DNA of 47,209 nt. It comes from CG2-30-58-95 sp964618215. Its GTDB lineage: Bacteria > Chloroflexota > Anaerolineae > Anaerolineales > Villigracilaceae. This document shows positions 31,894-39,754 of this stretch, piece by piece. Made by a program: the position numbers and the translations under genes. The notes under the pieces are model-generated. The model was not told the origin of the DNA. It made no database searches and was given only the letters and a program-made list of their open reading frames with translations. The stretch covers positions 1-47,209 of the forward strand of contig CAZTZE010000033.1 of NCBI GenBank assembly GCA_964618215.1, read 5' to 3'. Positions within the stretch are counted from its first letter, which is position 1. Each line of letters begins with the position of its first letter.

Positions 31894-32886
31894 ATGCCTG
31901 TAGCATTGAAAACCGGCGAGGTATTGCGCGGACGTTATCGAATTCAGGAGCGCATCGGCCAAGGAGGCATGGGCAGTATCTACCTGGCTGACGACCTGCG
32001 CCTAGAAGGTCGTCGTTGTGCGCTGAAGGAAGTCGAACACGACCGCACCGTATCCGCAAAAATCCTGAAAGAGGCGCGCACACAATTTCTGCGCGAGGCC
32101 ACTTTCTTGGCGCGCCTGGATCACCCCAACTTACCCAAAGTCTCGGATTTCTTCTCGGTAGGAGTGCGCGATTATCTAGTCATGGACTACGTGCCAGGCA
32201 AGGACCTGCGCACTCGAATGTTGGAAGCGCGGCAGCATAACTCCTTCCTCTCCGAAGAGGAAGTACTTGGCTGGGCAAATCAATTGGCGGATGCGCTGGC
32301 CTATTTACACAAGCAAGAACCCCCGTTGGTGCATCGGGACATCAAGCCCTCCAATTTGAAGATCACACCCGATGGACTGCTCAAATTAGTAGATTTCGGT
32401 CTTGTCAAAGCGCTGGCCCCCGACGAGATGACCCTCACCATCATCCAGGGGCGCGGTACCGCCCTGTACACACCGTTGGAACAATACGGCGGCGATGGAC
32501 TGCATACCGACGTGCGCAGCGACATCTTCGCCTTCGGCGCCACCTTATACCACTTGCTGACCAATCAGCCGCCTACGGATGCCCGCCAGCGTTTCCTGCA
32601 CCCCGAAAGCCTGGGGCAACCGCGCGGGATCAACGCGGCGATCAGCCAGCGGACTGAGCGCGCCATCCTGTGGGCGATGGAACTCCACCCGGATGCGCGC
32701 CCGGCTTCGATAGATATGTTTCGCGAATTCCTGGTTGGAAATCGGGATATTCCCCAACGACCTCAGAGCCTGGCGCGCCCTCAGGAAACAATCCTGCGCC
32801 TGATTGATAAGACACCCGAGCGGATCCTGCTCTGGATTTCAGCCGGTCTGCTCTTCGTCAGCCTGATCGCTTCTCTGGCGCGTTGA
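31894..32886 (+). CDS. membrane-anchored Ser/Thr protein kinase (Hanks type)
   Basis: 330 residues. The Gly-rich loop is RIGQGGMGSIYLADD-like (ERIGQGGMGSIYLAD). The catalytic Lys is in CALKEVEHD, the catalytic loop is VHRDIKPSNLKI and VDFGLVKAL holds the metal-binding Asp. GTALYTPLEQYGG replaces the common GTPxYMAPEQ. A single C-terminal membrane segment (ILLWISAGLLFVSLIASLA) ends the protein with no external sensor domain. The ATG at 31894 has GGAG six bases upstream. It faces the FHA/winged-helix gene. The last 29 bases overlap the convergent GH3 gene. Confidence 0.92.
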   Translation: MPVALKTGEVLRGRYRIQERIGQGGMGSIYLADDLRLEGRRCALKEVEHDRTVSAKILKEARTQFLREATFLARLDHPNLPKVSDFFSVGVRDYLVMDYVPGKDLRTRMLEARQHNSFLSEEEVLGWANQLADALAYLHKQEPPLVHRDIKPSNLKITPDGLLKLVDFGLVKALAPDEMTLTIIQGRGTALYTPLEQYGGDGLHTDVRSDIFAFGATLYHLLTNQPPTDARQRFLHPESLGQPRGINAAISQRTERAILWAMELHPDARPASIDMFREFLVGNRDIPQRPQSLARPQETILRLIDKTPERILLWISAGLLFVSLIASLAR

Positions 32887-35698
32887 CCCCCGCAGTTCGG
32901 GGGTTGACGCCCGTAGTTCGGGAGTTTACAGCTTTCACCCACAACCAACCGCCCCCAAGACCGAGCCCGGCCCCCAGAATCACAACCCCCAAAATCCCTG
33001 GCAATCCATGCAATTTGATCCAGTCCGCGCTTCCGGGTAGACCAAAGGCGAGGTAATTATACGCCAGCAAGCCGCCCATGAAGACGCAGAACGCCCAGCG
33101 CAAACCCCAGCGTGTAGAAAAGATTTTCCCGCCCAGCCAGAACGCCAGATAGCCCAGCCCGCCTAAAAATATGACCATCGCAGTCCAGCCGCCAAACCCG
33201 GGATAACCTTCAGAAATTGCCGAAGGGCTGGATTGTTCCGGCGTCGGCACAATCGTGGGCGTTGGGGTAACAGGCTCATCGGTAGGCGTCGGCGCGACAA
33301 TCGTCACATGGATGCCATTGCTGGTAATGTCCATTTGGAGAACAACAGAAGTATTGGCTGGTTCGCTCGTGGCGTGGATTTCGAGCAGGCCGGAGCGTTC
33401 AATACTGAACGAAGCACGCGCCACACCATCCACGGTCGCCGCTTCCACCTGCTGAATGACACCCCCCTCGCCGCTCAGGATCAGAGAAAAACGCACACCC
33501 GTACCATCCGGGACCGGGCGCTGGTTATGATCCAGGATAACACCCGTCCGCACTGAAACTGTATCTCCCACACGGAAGGAGGGGGTGGCCGTCGGTTCAG
33601 GCGTGCCGGTGGGAGCCGCAGCCGGGGTTGGACCCGGCTGCAGGTCCAGAAAGAGCTGGATCACCTGTTTAGGGTCTGGCGCGGTGGCGGAGAGCAAGTC
33701 ATAGCCGATGCCGGGAACAGAAACAGGAAGCGCCCCGGCTGGCGTAAGTTCCTGAAATAATAGCCGCGCCGCAACTTCCACAAACGGCGCGGATTTACTA
33801 TACAAACCGTAATAGGCGGTCACTTTGGAAATATCTGTCGCGTCCAGATAATAGGGCGCATTAAAGGCAAACAAGACGACATGCTTATTTCGCAACAAGT
33901 CCTGCCGCTCGGAGAGGAAGCGGCGCAAAACGATGGCCTGGGATTGGGCAGGATCAGCATCCAACATGCTGATCACGATCCAATCTGAGCGAAGTAAATC
34001 ACTGACAAGTGAAGCATTACCGTTCCCCTCTTCCAAAAGGGAGGCCATATCATCGAACGTATACGAAGTCAGGTGATTGCGAACAACCTGCCCGCCCGCC
34101 TGAGGTCCATACAGGCGTAAAATGACATTCTGAAGAGCATCGCTCGCCAACATCGGTTCGTCAAGGCAGGTGCTGCATTGCCGGCCCGGGCGGGTATCAG
34201 TAAAAAACAGCATGTAATCATTCAAATCTGGCGGCGTAGGCAGAACGGCATCCAAATCCTTCAAATCCGGGCTGATCAACGTCGCAGATTGGCGCGCCAC
34301 CTCAAACGTTACTGCCTGGGATGCGGCCAGCGTATACAATCCATCCTCTTGAGGTGTAACCAGCGCCGGATTAAAATCAGCATAAATCCGGTACTTGGAG
34401 ACGAGAATACGCATGACGGCTTCGTCCACTCGCTTGGCAAAGGCCGGATCGTCGCGATATTTCTGGGTGAAGAAATCCAGGATTCTTATCACGGTCGAAT
34501 AGTTATCTTGAGTCTCACTGGAGAGGATGTTTCCCAGATAGAGCAAATCGTTCCCGGCCAGGAAAGCATCCCGAACCACCAATCTTGCCGCAAAGGACTG
34601 ACCGCTCGGATCATAGAATCTTCGGACGGCCTGGCTTCCCAGATCGTCGCTGACCATTATTCCTCCGTTTTCGCGCCAGGAAACGAACGCGGGGAGCGAA
34701 AGAATTTGCGAAAGCGCTTGCGGGTCAAAGCTAACCGGCCGCGTGGTGGCGCGGATATTGCCCTGGAAGCCCTGATAGCGAATGTGCGAAACCAACAATC
34801 CATCCGCGGTGCGCTGCGCATCCGGGGCATTCCCGGTCACTGCGAAGAACGGCGCCAGTTCGATTTGTTTCAATTGTTCGAGCGATTTTCGGATCGTCGC
34901 CACTTCCTGGCTGGTTGGACGATCCGAGCTGCCGCGGCCAGGGAAGTGCTTGGCAATCACCAGCATACGTCCTTCGCTGCCGGTATGGATACCCTTGATA
35001 TAAGCCTTTCCCATTTGACCGACCCAATACGGGTCGCCGCCGAAGACGCGCGCGCCCAAGCCTCCCCCAACCAACGCGCCCGGCGATTCCAGCACGTCAA
35101 GCGATGGGCCAAAATACATATTGAACCCAAGCGCCGACAGTTCTTTACCCGCGACCGTCCCCACCTGCTCAGCCAGGGAGGGCTGCCATGTGGCCCCGAT
35201 AGCCATCAGGCCGGGCAAAGGCGTCAGTCCAGTGAGTATCTGGTCAGTGAGGTAGCCATCCCCCTCTTGAGAAGTGGCAATAAACAGCGGAATGTATGCG
35301 CTTACCGGCTGTTCGCTCGTGGTTGTGTCGGTGGACGGCGGTTGTGATCCCTGCCATTCGATCGCCTGCAATTGCGAAATCAAACGATAGGCTGCACTGA
35401 CAGTATCGGGTGCAGCAACGAAATTATCATTCGCGGCGAGCAGCGCCACACCCCCGATGTGATGGTTGAGGATCAATTTATATATTTGCGAGTTTTCATC
35501 TACTGAGCTGCCCGTAAAAGTGACCAGGAACAACTGCCCGACGCGCTCCTCGGCTGTCAGTTGTTCCATGAGCGTCTGGGCGCGCGCAGATGGCAGATCT
35601 ATCTGCTGAGAGCCGGCCGCGCCTACGGATAAGGGGGAGATCAACGATATCGCGATACCTGCGAGAAGGAATAGCGATAATAGCCGTTTGATTCTCAT
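32858..35698 (-). CDS. secreted, membrane-anchored GH3-family protein
   Basis: 946 residues. The signal peptide is RLLSLFLLAGIAISLISPL. The GH3 N-terminal barrel contains GQLFLVTFTG, FNMYFGPSLDVL, IAKHFPGRGSSDRPTSQE, and MVSDDLGSQAV with the nucleophile Asp (351/352). A C-terminal beta domain, a Pro/Thr linker (VTPTPTIVPTPEQSSP) and three membrane helices follow. The NagZ loop (KHFPGHG, then D-S-H) is altered: GRG replaces GHG and no DSH is seen, so the acid/base is uncertain. The last ~15 residues (TTGVNPRTAGVN) come from a tandem hairpin repeat. It overlaps the dehydratase gene by 4 bp and the kinase tail by 29 bp. Confidence 0.87.
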   Translation of the reverse strand: MRIKRLLSLFLLAGIAISLISPLSVGAAGSQQIDLPSARAQTLMEQLTAEERVGQLFLVTFTGSSVDENSQIYKLILNHHIGGVALLAANDNFVAAPDTVSAAYRLISQLQAIEWQGSQPPSTDTTTSEQPVSAYIPLFIATSQEGDGYLTDQILTGLTPLPGLMAIGATWQPSLAEQVGTVAGKELSALGFNMYFGPSLDVLESPGALVGGGLGARVFGGDPYWVGQMGKAYIKGIHTGSEGRMLVIAKHFPGRGSSDRPTSQEVATIRKSLEQLKQIELAPFFAVTGNAPDAQRTADGLLVSHIRYQGFQGNIRATTRPVSFDPQALSQILSLPAFVSWRENGGIMVSDDLGSQAVRRFYDPSGQSFAARLVVRDAFLAGNDLLYLGNILSSETQDNYSTVIRILDFFTQKYRDDPAFAKRVDEAVMRILVSKYRIYADFNPALVTPQEDGLYTLAASQAVTFEVARQSATLISPDLKDLDAVLPTPPDLNDYMLFFTDTRPGRQCSTCLDEPMLASDALQNVILRLYGPQAGGQVVRNHLTSYTFDDMASLLEEGNGNASLVSDLLRSDWIVISMLDADPAQSQAIVLRRFLSERQDLLRNKHVVLFAFNAPYYLDATDISKVTAYYGLYSKSAPFVEVAARLLFQELTPAGALPVSVPGIGYDLLSATAPDPKQVIQLFLDLQPGPTPAAAPTGTPEPTATPSFRVGDTVSVRTGVILDHNQRPVPDGTGVRFSLILSGEGGVIQQVEAATVDGVARASFSIERSGLLEIHATSEPANTSVVLQMDITSNGIHVTIVAPTPTDEPVTPTPTIVPTPEQSSPSAISEGYPGFGGWTAMVIFLGGLGYLAFWLGGKIFSTRWGLRWAFCVFMGGLLAYNYLAFGLPGSADWIKLHGLPGILGVVILGAGLGLGGGWLWVKAVNSRTTGVNPRTAGVNAPEKRSG
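32885..32930. repeat. two tandem hairpin units at the kinase/GH3 convergence
   Basis: Two units of about 22 bp: TTGACCCCCGCAGTTCGGGG and TTGACGCCCGTAGTTCGGGA. Each forms a stem (CCCCCG/CGGGGG and CCCG/CGGG) around a 5-base loop. They lie just past the kinase stop and within the last codons of GH3. They could limit read-through in both directions although no T-run follows. Confidence 0.65.
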
Positions 35699-36663
35699 CT
35701 ATGCTCCGAATAGCGGCGACAAATCGCAGCGTGCACTTCGGGTTGGATATTCCCGCCGGAAATCACCACCACTGCGGGTGGTTTGACCTTTCCGCTGAGT
35801 ATGGATGCCAGGGCCACCGCCGCTGATCCTTCGATGCGCTGATGATATTTATGCCAGGCGAAAGCAATGGCCTGGGCGATCTCTTCTTCACTGACCAGGA
35901 TGATATCGTCAGCAAACTGTTTCAGCATCGGGATGGTCAGGGAGTCGCCTTCGATCCGCCCTGAAAGCCCATCCGCCAGCGTTGGCAGGTCGGGGATGTT
36001 CTCTTGCGAATCGCGATGAAACAAGGAGTGCATAAAAGCGGAGGCTTCCGCTTGCACACCGACCAGTCGCGGCCGTTCCTTGTGCGCAGCACCTACTCGG
36101 CAGCGGGTTAGCGCGGCTCCGATCCCGGCCAGCAGGCCGCCCCCGCCCACCGGCGCGAGCCAGGTCATCCCCGTCTGGGAAGGCAATTCTTGGGCGATTT
36201 CCAATCCAATCGTCCCCTGCCCGGCGATGACTTGCCCGTCATTATAGGCTGAAACCCAGGTCTTCGAATGCTCGGAAGCATAGCGGATTGCCGCCCGCTC
36301 GGCGGCCTCGTACCCGCCCTCGACGAGCCTGACTTCCGCGCCCAGGGCGCGCATGGCTTCAACCTTGCTTGCAACCGCATGATTGGAGGCGAATATGGTC
36401 ACCGGCGCGTTGACGAGATTCCCGGCCAACGCAACCCCTTGCCCGTGATTACCAGCCGAAGCGGTCACCAGGCCGGCTTCCTGCTCCCATTTTTCGAGCG
36501 ACAGGACCTTATTCAAAGCGCCGCGCAACTTGAACGAGCCGGTGACTTGCTGGTTTTCCCACTTGAGGTAAATATTTAGCCCGGCGTCATTGGTCAGCAA
36601 TGTCCGCCGGAGGTGAGGGGCGATGCGCAGCGCGGCCTGGTCGAGCCATTCAGGTGGGATCAT
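35695..36663 (-). CDS. threonine/serine dehydratase-like PLP enzyme
   Basis: 322 residues, fold-type II. PLP-binding Lys45 is in VTGSFKLRGALNKV. The substrate loop is TASAGNHGQGVAL and the phosphate-binding loop is APVGGGGLLAGIG. ISGGNIQPE is at the end. There is no ACT regulatory domain, so it is the short catabolic (TdcB-like) form or a serine/threonine racemase-dehydratase. It deaminates Thr or Ser to the 2-oxo acid. It overlaps the GDPD gene by 4 bp upstream and the GH3 gene by 4 bp downstream. Confidence 0.9.
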   Translation of the reverse strand: MIPPEWLDQAALRIAPHLRRTLLTNDAGLNIYLKWENQQVTGSFKLRGALNKVLSLEKWEQEAGLVTASAGNHGQGVALAGNLVNAPVTIFASNHAVASKVEAMRALGAEVRLVEGGYEAAERAAIRYASEHSKTWVSAYNDGQVIAGQGTIGLEIAQELPSQTGMTWLAPVGGGGLLAGIGAALTRCRVGAAHKERPRLVGVQAEASAFMHSLFHRDSQENIPDLPTLADGLSGRIEGDSLTIPMLKQFADDIILVSEEEIAQAIAFAWHKYHQRIEGSAAVALASILSGKVKPPAVVVISGGNIQPEVHAAICRRYSEHR

Positions 36664-37415
36664 CTGGCCCTCCCCAGGATACGGCCGGCCAGGAGCGGAT
36701 CATCTGTGAAGATGCCATCCACGCCCAGCGCGATCAGATGACGGATTGCAGCCTCGTCATTCACCGTCCAGGCATGGACTCGCCGCCCAGCCGCGTGGAC
36801 ACGCTGGACGAGCCTCTCATTGACGCTGGTGAAATAAGGATGCAGCGCCTGGTAAGGCCCGCGCCAAGCGGAAGTCCGCGACCAGGCGCCTTTCCAGCCG
36901 GCCCAGGCTAAAAGTCCGCGCGGCGATTCTGGCATCAGGCGGCGGGCGCGACTCAGGTTGTGCGGAAAGAATGACGAAAAGAGGACGCGCTTTTCCAAAG
37001 CATGTTTCCTGACCAGTTCCACCACTTTAGGCGCCAGCGCGTCGAAGGGTGTTGCATAATTTGTAAGTTCGACGTTGATCAAGATGCGTTTGCCCAGCGT
37101 TTCAAAGACTTCATCCAGGGTCGGGATGCGCTCGCCCCGATAGCTTTCAGAAAAGAAGCTGCCCGCGTCCAGTGCGCGCAGGGCGGGCAAGGTCATTTGG
37201 GCAACCTTACCACTGCCATCCGTGGTGCGATCCACAGTCTGGTCGTGGATGACAATCACCTGGCCGTCGGCGCTTAATTTTGCATCCAACTCGATCGCCT
37301 CTGCACCCTGCTGGAGGGCAAGCTCAAAAGCAGCCAATGTGTTCTCGGGCGCGTGAACTGAAGAGCCTCGATGGGCAAAGATGATCGGGGAAGAGAATCC
37401 AGGCCAAAAATCCAT
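36660..37415 (-). CDS. glycerophosphodiester phosphodiesterase
   Basis: 251 residues, GDPD TIM barrel. IIFAHRGSSVHAPENTLAAF contains the catalytic His and metal ligands. AIELDAKLSADGQVIVIHD has the Glu-Asp pair and second His, followed by VDRTTDGSGKV. VHAWTVNDEA and GVDGIFTDDP close the barrel. It hydrolyses glycerophosphodiesters to glycerol 3-phosphate and an alcohol. No signal peptide is seen, so it is cytoplasmic (UgpQ-like). First gene of a three-gene unit with 4-bp overlaps. Confidence 0.92.
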   Translation of the reverse strand: MDFWPGFSSPIIFAHRGSSVHAPENTLAAFELALQQGAEAIELDAKLSADGQVIVIHDQTVDRTTDGSGKVAQMTLPALRALDAGSFFSESYRGERIPTLDEVFETLGKRILINVELTNYATPFDALAPKVVELVRKHALEKRVLFSSFFPHNLSRARRLMPESPRGLLAWAGWKGAWSRTSAWRGPYQALHPYFTSVNERLVQRVHAAGRRVHAWTVNDEAAIRHLIALGVDGIFTDDPLLAGRILGRAR

Positions 37416-37465
37416 TTTATAGTATTACTCTTGAAAAACTATCACAATCGCGAAGATTTTGTAGC

Positions 37466-37506
37466 GCGATATTCATATCGCCATTTGGTTGCGGAATGAA
37501 TTCCGC
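37466..37506. repeat. pair of short palindromes in the GDPD promoter region
   Basis: GCGATATTCATATCGC (37466-37481) and GCGGAATGAATTCCGC (37491-37506) each have 7-base arms and a 2-base centre, separated by 9 bp. They lie in the 179-bp gap between GDPD and the AAA gene. The rest of the gap holds a GTTTTACG repeat fragment and no recognised gene. Confidence 0.6.
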
Positions 37507-37594
37507 GTTACGTTTCACAGATTGCGTTTTACGGCTGGGAAAAGCCTCAAATGCAATCCGCCGAAGGCCTAATCGGTGAGTCTCCTTTGAGAAA

Positions 37595-38959
37595 TCACAA
37601 TTCCACGAAGTACGATTGCGCCGCCTGATCAATCAGCTCACGGCTCATGACCGGCGCGGTGGTAAGATAGCGGGCAATATCCAGTATCTGGTCGCACAGA
37701 TCGCGCGGATGCGAGGCGCGCAGCTTGCGCCCGCGCTTGATATACCATTCCTGAAGCAGATAAGCCAGTCCCTGATCGTTATATTGAATGCCCTTTTGGC
37801 TTGCCACACGACGGAAGATCTCACGATATTCTTCGTATGAAGGATCGCCAATCTCGATCTTATGGCGCAGGCGGCGGAGAAATGCCTCGTCAACAAGATC
37901 GCGCGGCGGCAGATTGGTCGAGAAGACCACCAAGACATCAAAAGGCACTTCAATCTTTCGCCCGGTGTGCAGGGTGAGATAATCCACCCGGTTTTCCAGC
38001 GGGACAATCCAGCGGTTGAGCAGGTCACGCGGCCGCACCTGCTGGCGACCAAAGTCGTCAATCAGCAGGATGCCGCCGTTGGCCTTGACCTGGAAGGGCG
38101 CCTCGTAATACTTGTTGACATCATCGAAGACCAGGTCGAGTCCGGCCAGTGTCAGCTCGCCGCCGACGATGACGAACGGCCGGCGGATTTTGACCCAGCG
38201 CGAGTCACGCCGCGTCGTCGAGCGCAGCGATCCGGTTCCGGCAGGAGTGGCATCTTCATCCGCCGCTCGCTGATGGTTGACCGAGTCGTAATATTTCACC
38301 ACCTGCCCGTCCACATATAACGCAAACGGGATATACATGCTCTGGCTCAACACCAGATTCCCAAAAGCTTTTGCCACGCTGGTCTTCCCATTGCCGGGAG
38401 GGCCATACAAGAAAATTGAATTGCCCGAATTCAAAGCAGGGCCTAATCGGTGGAAAGTACTTTCAGACAGAACCAAATGGGCAAGGATTTGGCGCATTTC
38501 TCTACTGGTGACGACCACTCTGCCACGCGCCTGGCGGCGCATCGACTCGCTATAGACTGAGATCGGGACCGGCGCCGGGCCGGCGTACTGGCTGCGTTCC
38601 AAAGCCTCGCGGGCGCGCACAATCCCCGCGCCGGTGATGGCATATTGATAGGAACCTTCTCCCAACCCCATTTGAGAAGACTTCACCTCGATTGATTTCT
38701 CGCGTTTCAGGGTCTCCAAAATCTGATCCACCACGCCTGCAAAGGGTAAGGCCAACTCCTCTGCAATCTTGAAGCCGGAAAGATAGCCTTGGAAATATAA
38801 AATCTTGAGCGCAAGGTCTTGCAGCCAGAGTGGGGAAAGGCCGGTATCCTCCAAGCTGGAAATTGGCGACGGAAGAAACGACGCGCCCTGGGAAACAGGC
38901 TGGGGATTTTGCCGACCCACAGGGTGCTGCGCGAGGCCAAACGGTGGAATAGCAGTCAT
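37595..38959 (-). CDS. winged-helix plus AAA ATPase of unknown role
   Basis: 454 residues. A winged-helix-like region (about 40-115, LALKILYFQGYLSGFKIAEE then LPFAGVVDQILETL) precedes an AAA domain. Walker A is FLYGPPGNGKTSVAKAF at ~186 and Walker B is GGILLIDDFGRQQV. The sensor-1 region is VVFSTNLPPRDLVDEAFLRR. RRLRHKIEIGDP and a C-terminal helical lid follow. The N-terminal ~30 residues are Pro/Gln-rich. It is related to MoxR/RuvB-like ATPases but not assigned. GGAGGG precedes the ATG and a TATAAT lies at 38991-38986. It is divergent from the GT2 gene. Confidence 0.8.
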   Translation of the reverse strand: MTAIPPFGLAQHPVGRQNPQPVSQGASFLPSPISSLEDTGLSPLWLQDLALKILYFQGYLSGFKIAEELALPFAGVVDQILETLKREKSIEVKSSQMGLGEGSYQYAITGAGIVRAREALERSQYAGPAPVPISVYSESMRRQARGRVVVTSREMRQILAHLVLSESTFHRLGPALNSGNSIFLYGPPGNGKTSVAKAFGNLVLSQSMYIPFALYVDGQVVKYYDSVNHQRAADEDATPAGTGSLRSTTRRDSRWVKIRRPFVIVGGELTLAGLDLVFDDVNKYYEAPFQVKANGGILLIDDFGRQQVRPRDLLNRWIVPLENRVDYLTLHTGRKIEVPFDVLVVFSTNLPPRDLVDEAFLRRLRHKIEIGDPSYEEYREIFRRVASQKGIQYNDQGLAYLLQEWYIKRGRKLRASHPRDLCDQILDIARYLTTAPVMSRELIDQAAQSYFVEL

Positions 38960-38985
38960 AAGTGCCCTCCGATCAATTTGCTCAA

Positions 38986-39029
38986 ATTATAGCACGCTGT
39001 ACTTTATTGCACCGCTTTTCGTTTATAAT
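38986..39029. promoter_or_regulatory. divergent -10 boxes of the AAA gene and the GT2 gene
   Basis: TATAAT on the minus strand at 38991-38986 serves the AAA gene (leader about 20 nt with a strong Shine-Dalgarno). TATAAT on the plus strand at 39024-39029 lies 13 bases before the GT2 ATG, with no Shine-Dalgarno, and is of the leaderless type. Confidence 0.5.
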
Positions 39030-39036
39030 CCCCGCC

Positions 39037-39720
39037 ATGAAATTATCCGTCATCATCCCTGTTTTCAATGAGGTCGAAAGTATTCGCGAAATTGTGGACC
39101 GCGTTCAAAAGACGAGACTCCCCAACGAAATCATCATCGTGGACGATGGCTCCACCGACGGGACGCGTGACCTGCTCGCCGAACTGGAGGGCAAACGCGG
39201 CATTCGCGTCATCCTCCACGAAAAGAACCAGGGCAAGGGCGCGGCGGTGCGCAGCGGGCTGGCTGCGGCGCGCGGCGACGTGATCCTTATCCAGGATGCC
39301 GACCTGGAATACGACCCGCGCGACTACCCGGCATTGCTCAAGCCCATCGAAGAAGGCCTGGCGGATGTCGTCTACGGATCGCGTTTCCTGGGCGGGCCGC
39401 GCCGGGTGACCATGTTCTGGCACATGATCGCCAACCAGCTCCTGACTTTTGCAACCAATCTGCTTTACGACACCATCCTGAGCGACATGGAAACCGGTTA
39501 CAAGGCCTTCCGCCGCGAGGTGCTAAATGGCGTCACATTGCGCGCCAGGCGTTTTGACTTCGAACCGGAATTCACCGCCAAGATGCTCAAGCGCAAAGTC
39601 CGCATCTTCGAGGTGCCGATTTCCTTCAACCCGCGCGATTACTCCGATGGGAAGAAGATCAGGCTGAAAGATGCTTTCGAGGCGGTATGGACACTGATTA
39701 AGTATCGCTTCGTGGATTGA
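39037..39720 (+). CDS. GT2 family glycosyltransferase (dolichyl/polyprenyl-phosphate mannosyltransferase-like)
   Basis: 227 residues. The nucleotide-sugar fold is LSVIIPVFNEVESIREIVDR and IIIVDDGSTDGTRDLL. The DXD-type motif is ILIQDADLEYDP, followed by DVVYGSRFLGG and DMETGYKAFRREVL. It matches the soluble DPM1-like branch without membrane helices, which transfers a sugar from a nucleotide donor to polyprenyl phosphate. The ATG at 39037 is chosen because a TATAAT lies 13 bases upstream and the frame upstream is non-conserved. It is convergent with recJ. Confidence 0.9.
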   Translation: MKLSVIIPVFNEVESIREIVDRVQKTRLPNEIIIVDDGSTDGTRDLLAELEGKRGIRVILHEKNQGKGAAVRSGLAAARGDVILIQDADLEYDPRDYPALLKPIEEGLADVVYGSRFLGGPRRVTMFWHMIANQLLTFATNLLYDTILSDMETGYKAFRREVLNGVTLRARRFDFEPEFTAKMLKRKVRIFEVPISFNPRDYSDGKKIRLKDAFEAVWTLIKYRFVD

Positions 39721-39754
39721 GCCAATTCGCCAAAAGCCTAACGGCAGTACTTCC

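Noticed and set aside
34178..35347. A 389-codon plus-strand frame
   Set aside because: Antisense to the GH3 gene, no motif, typical mirror frame.
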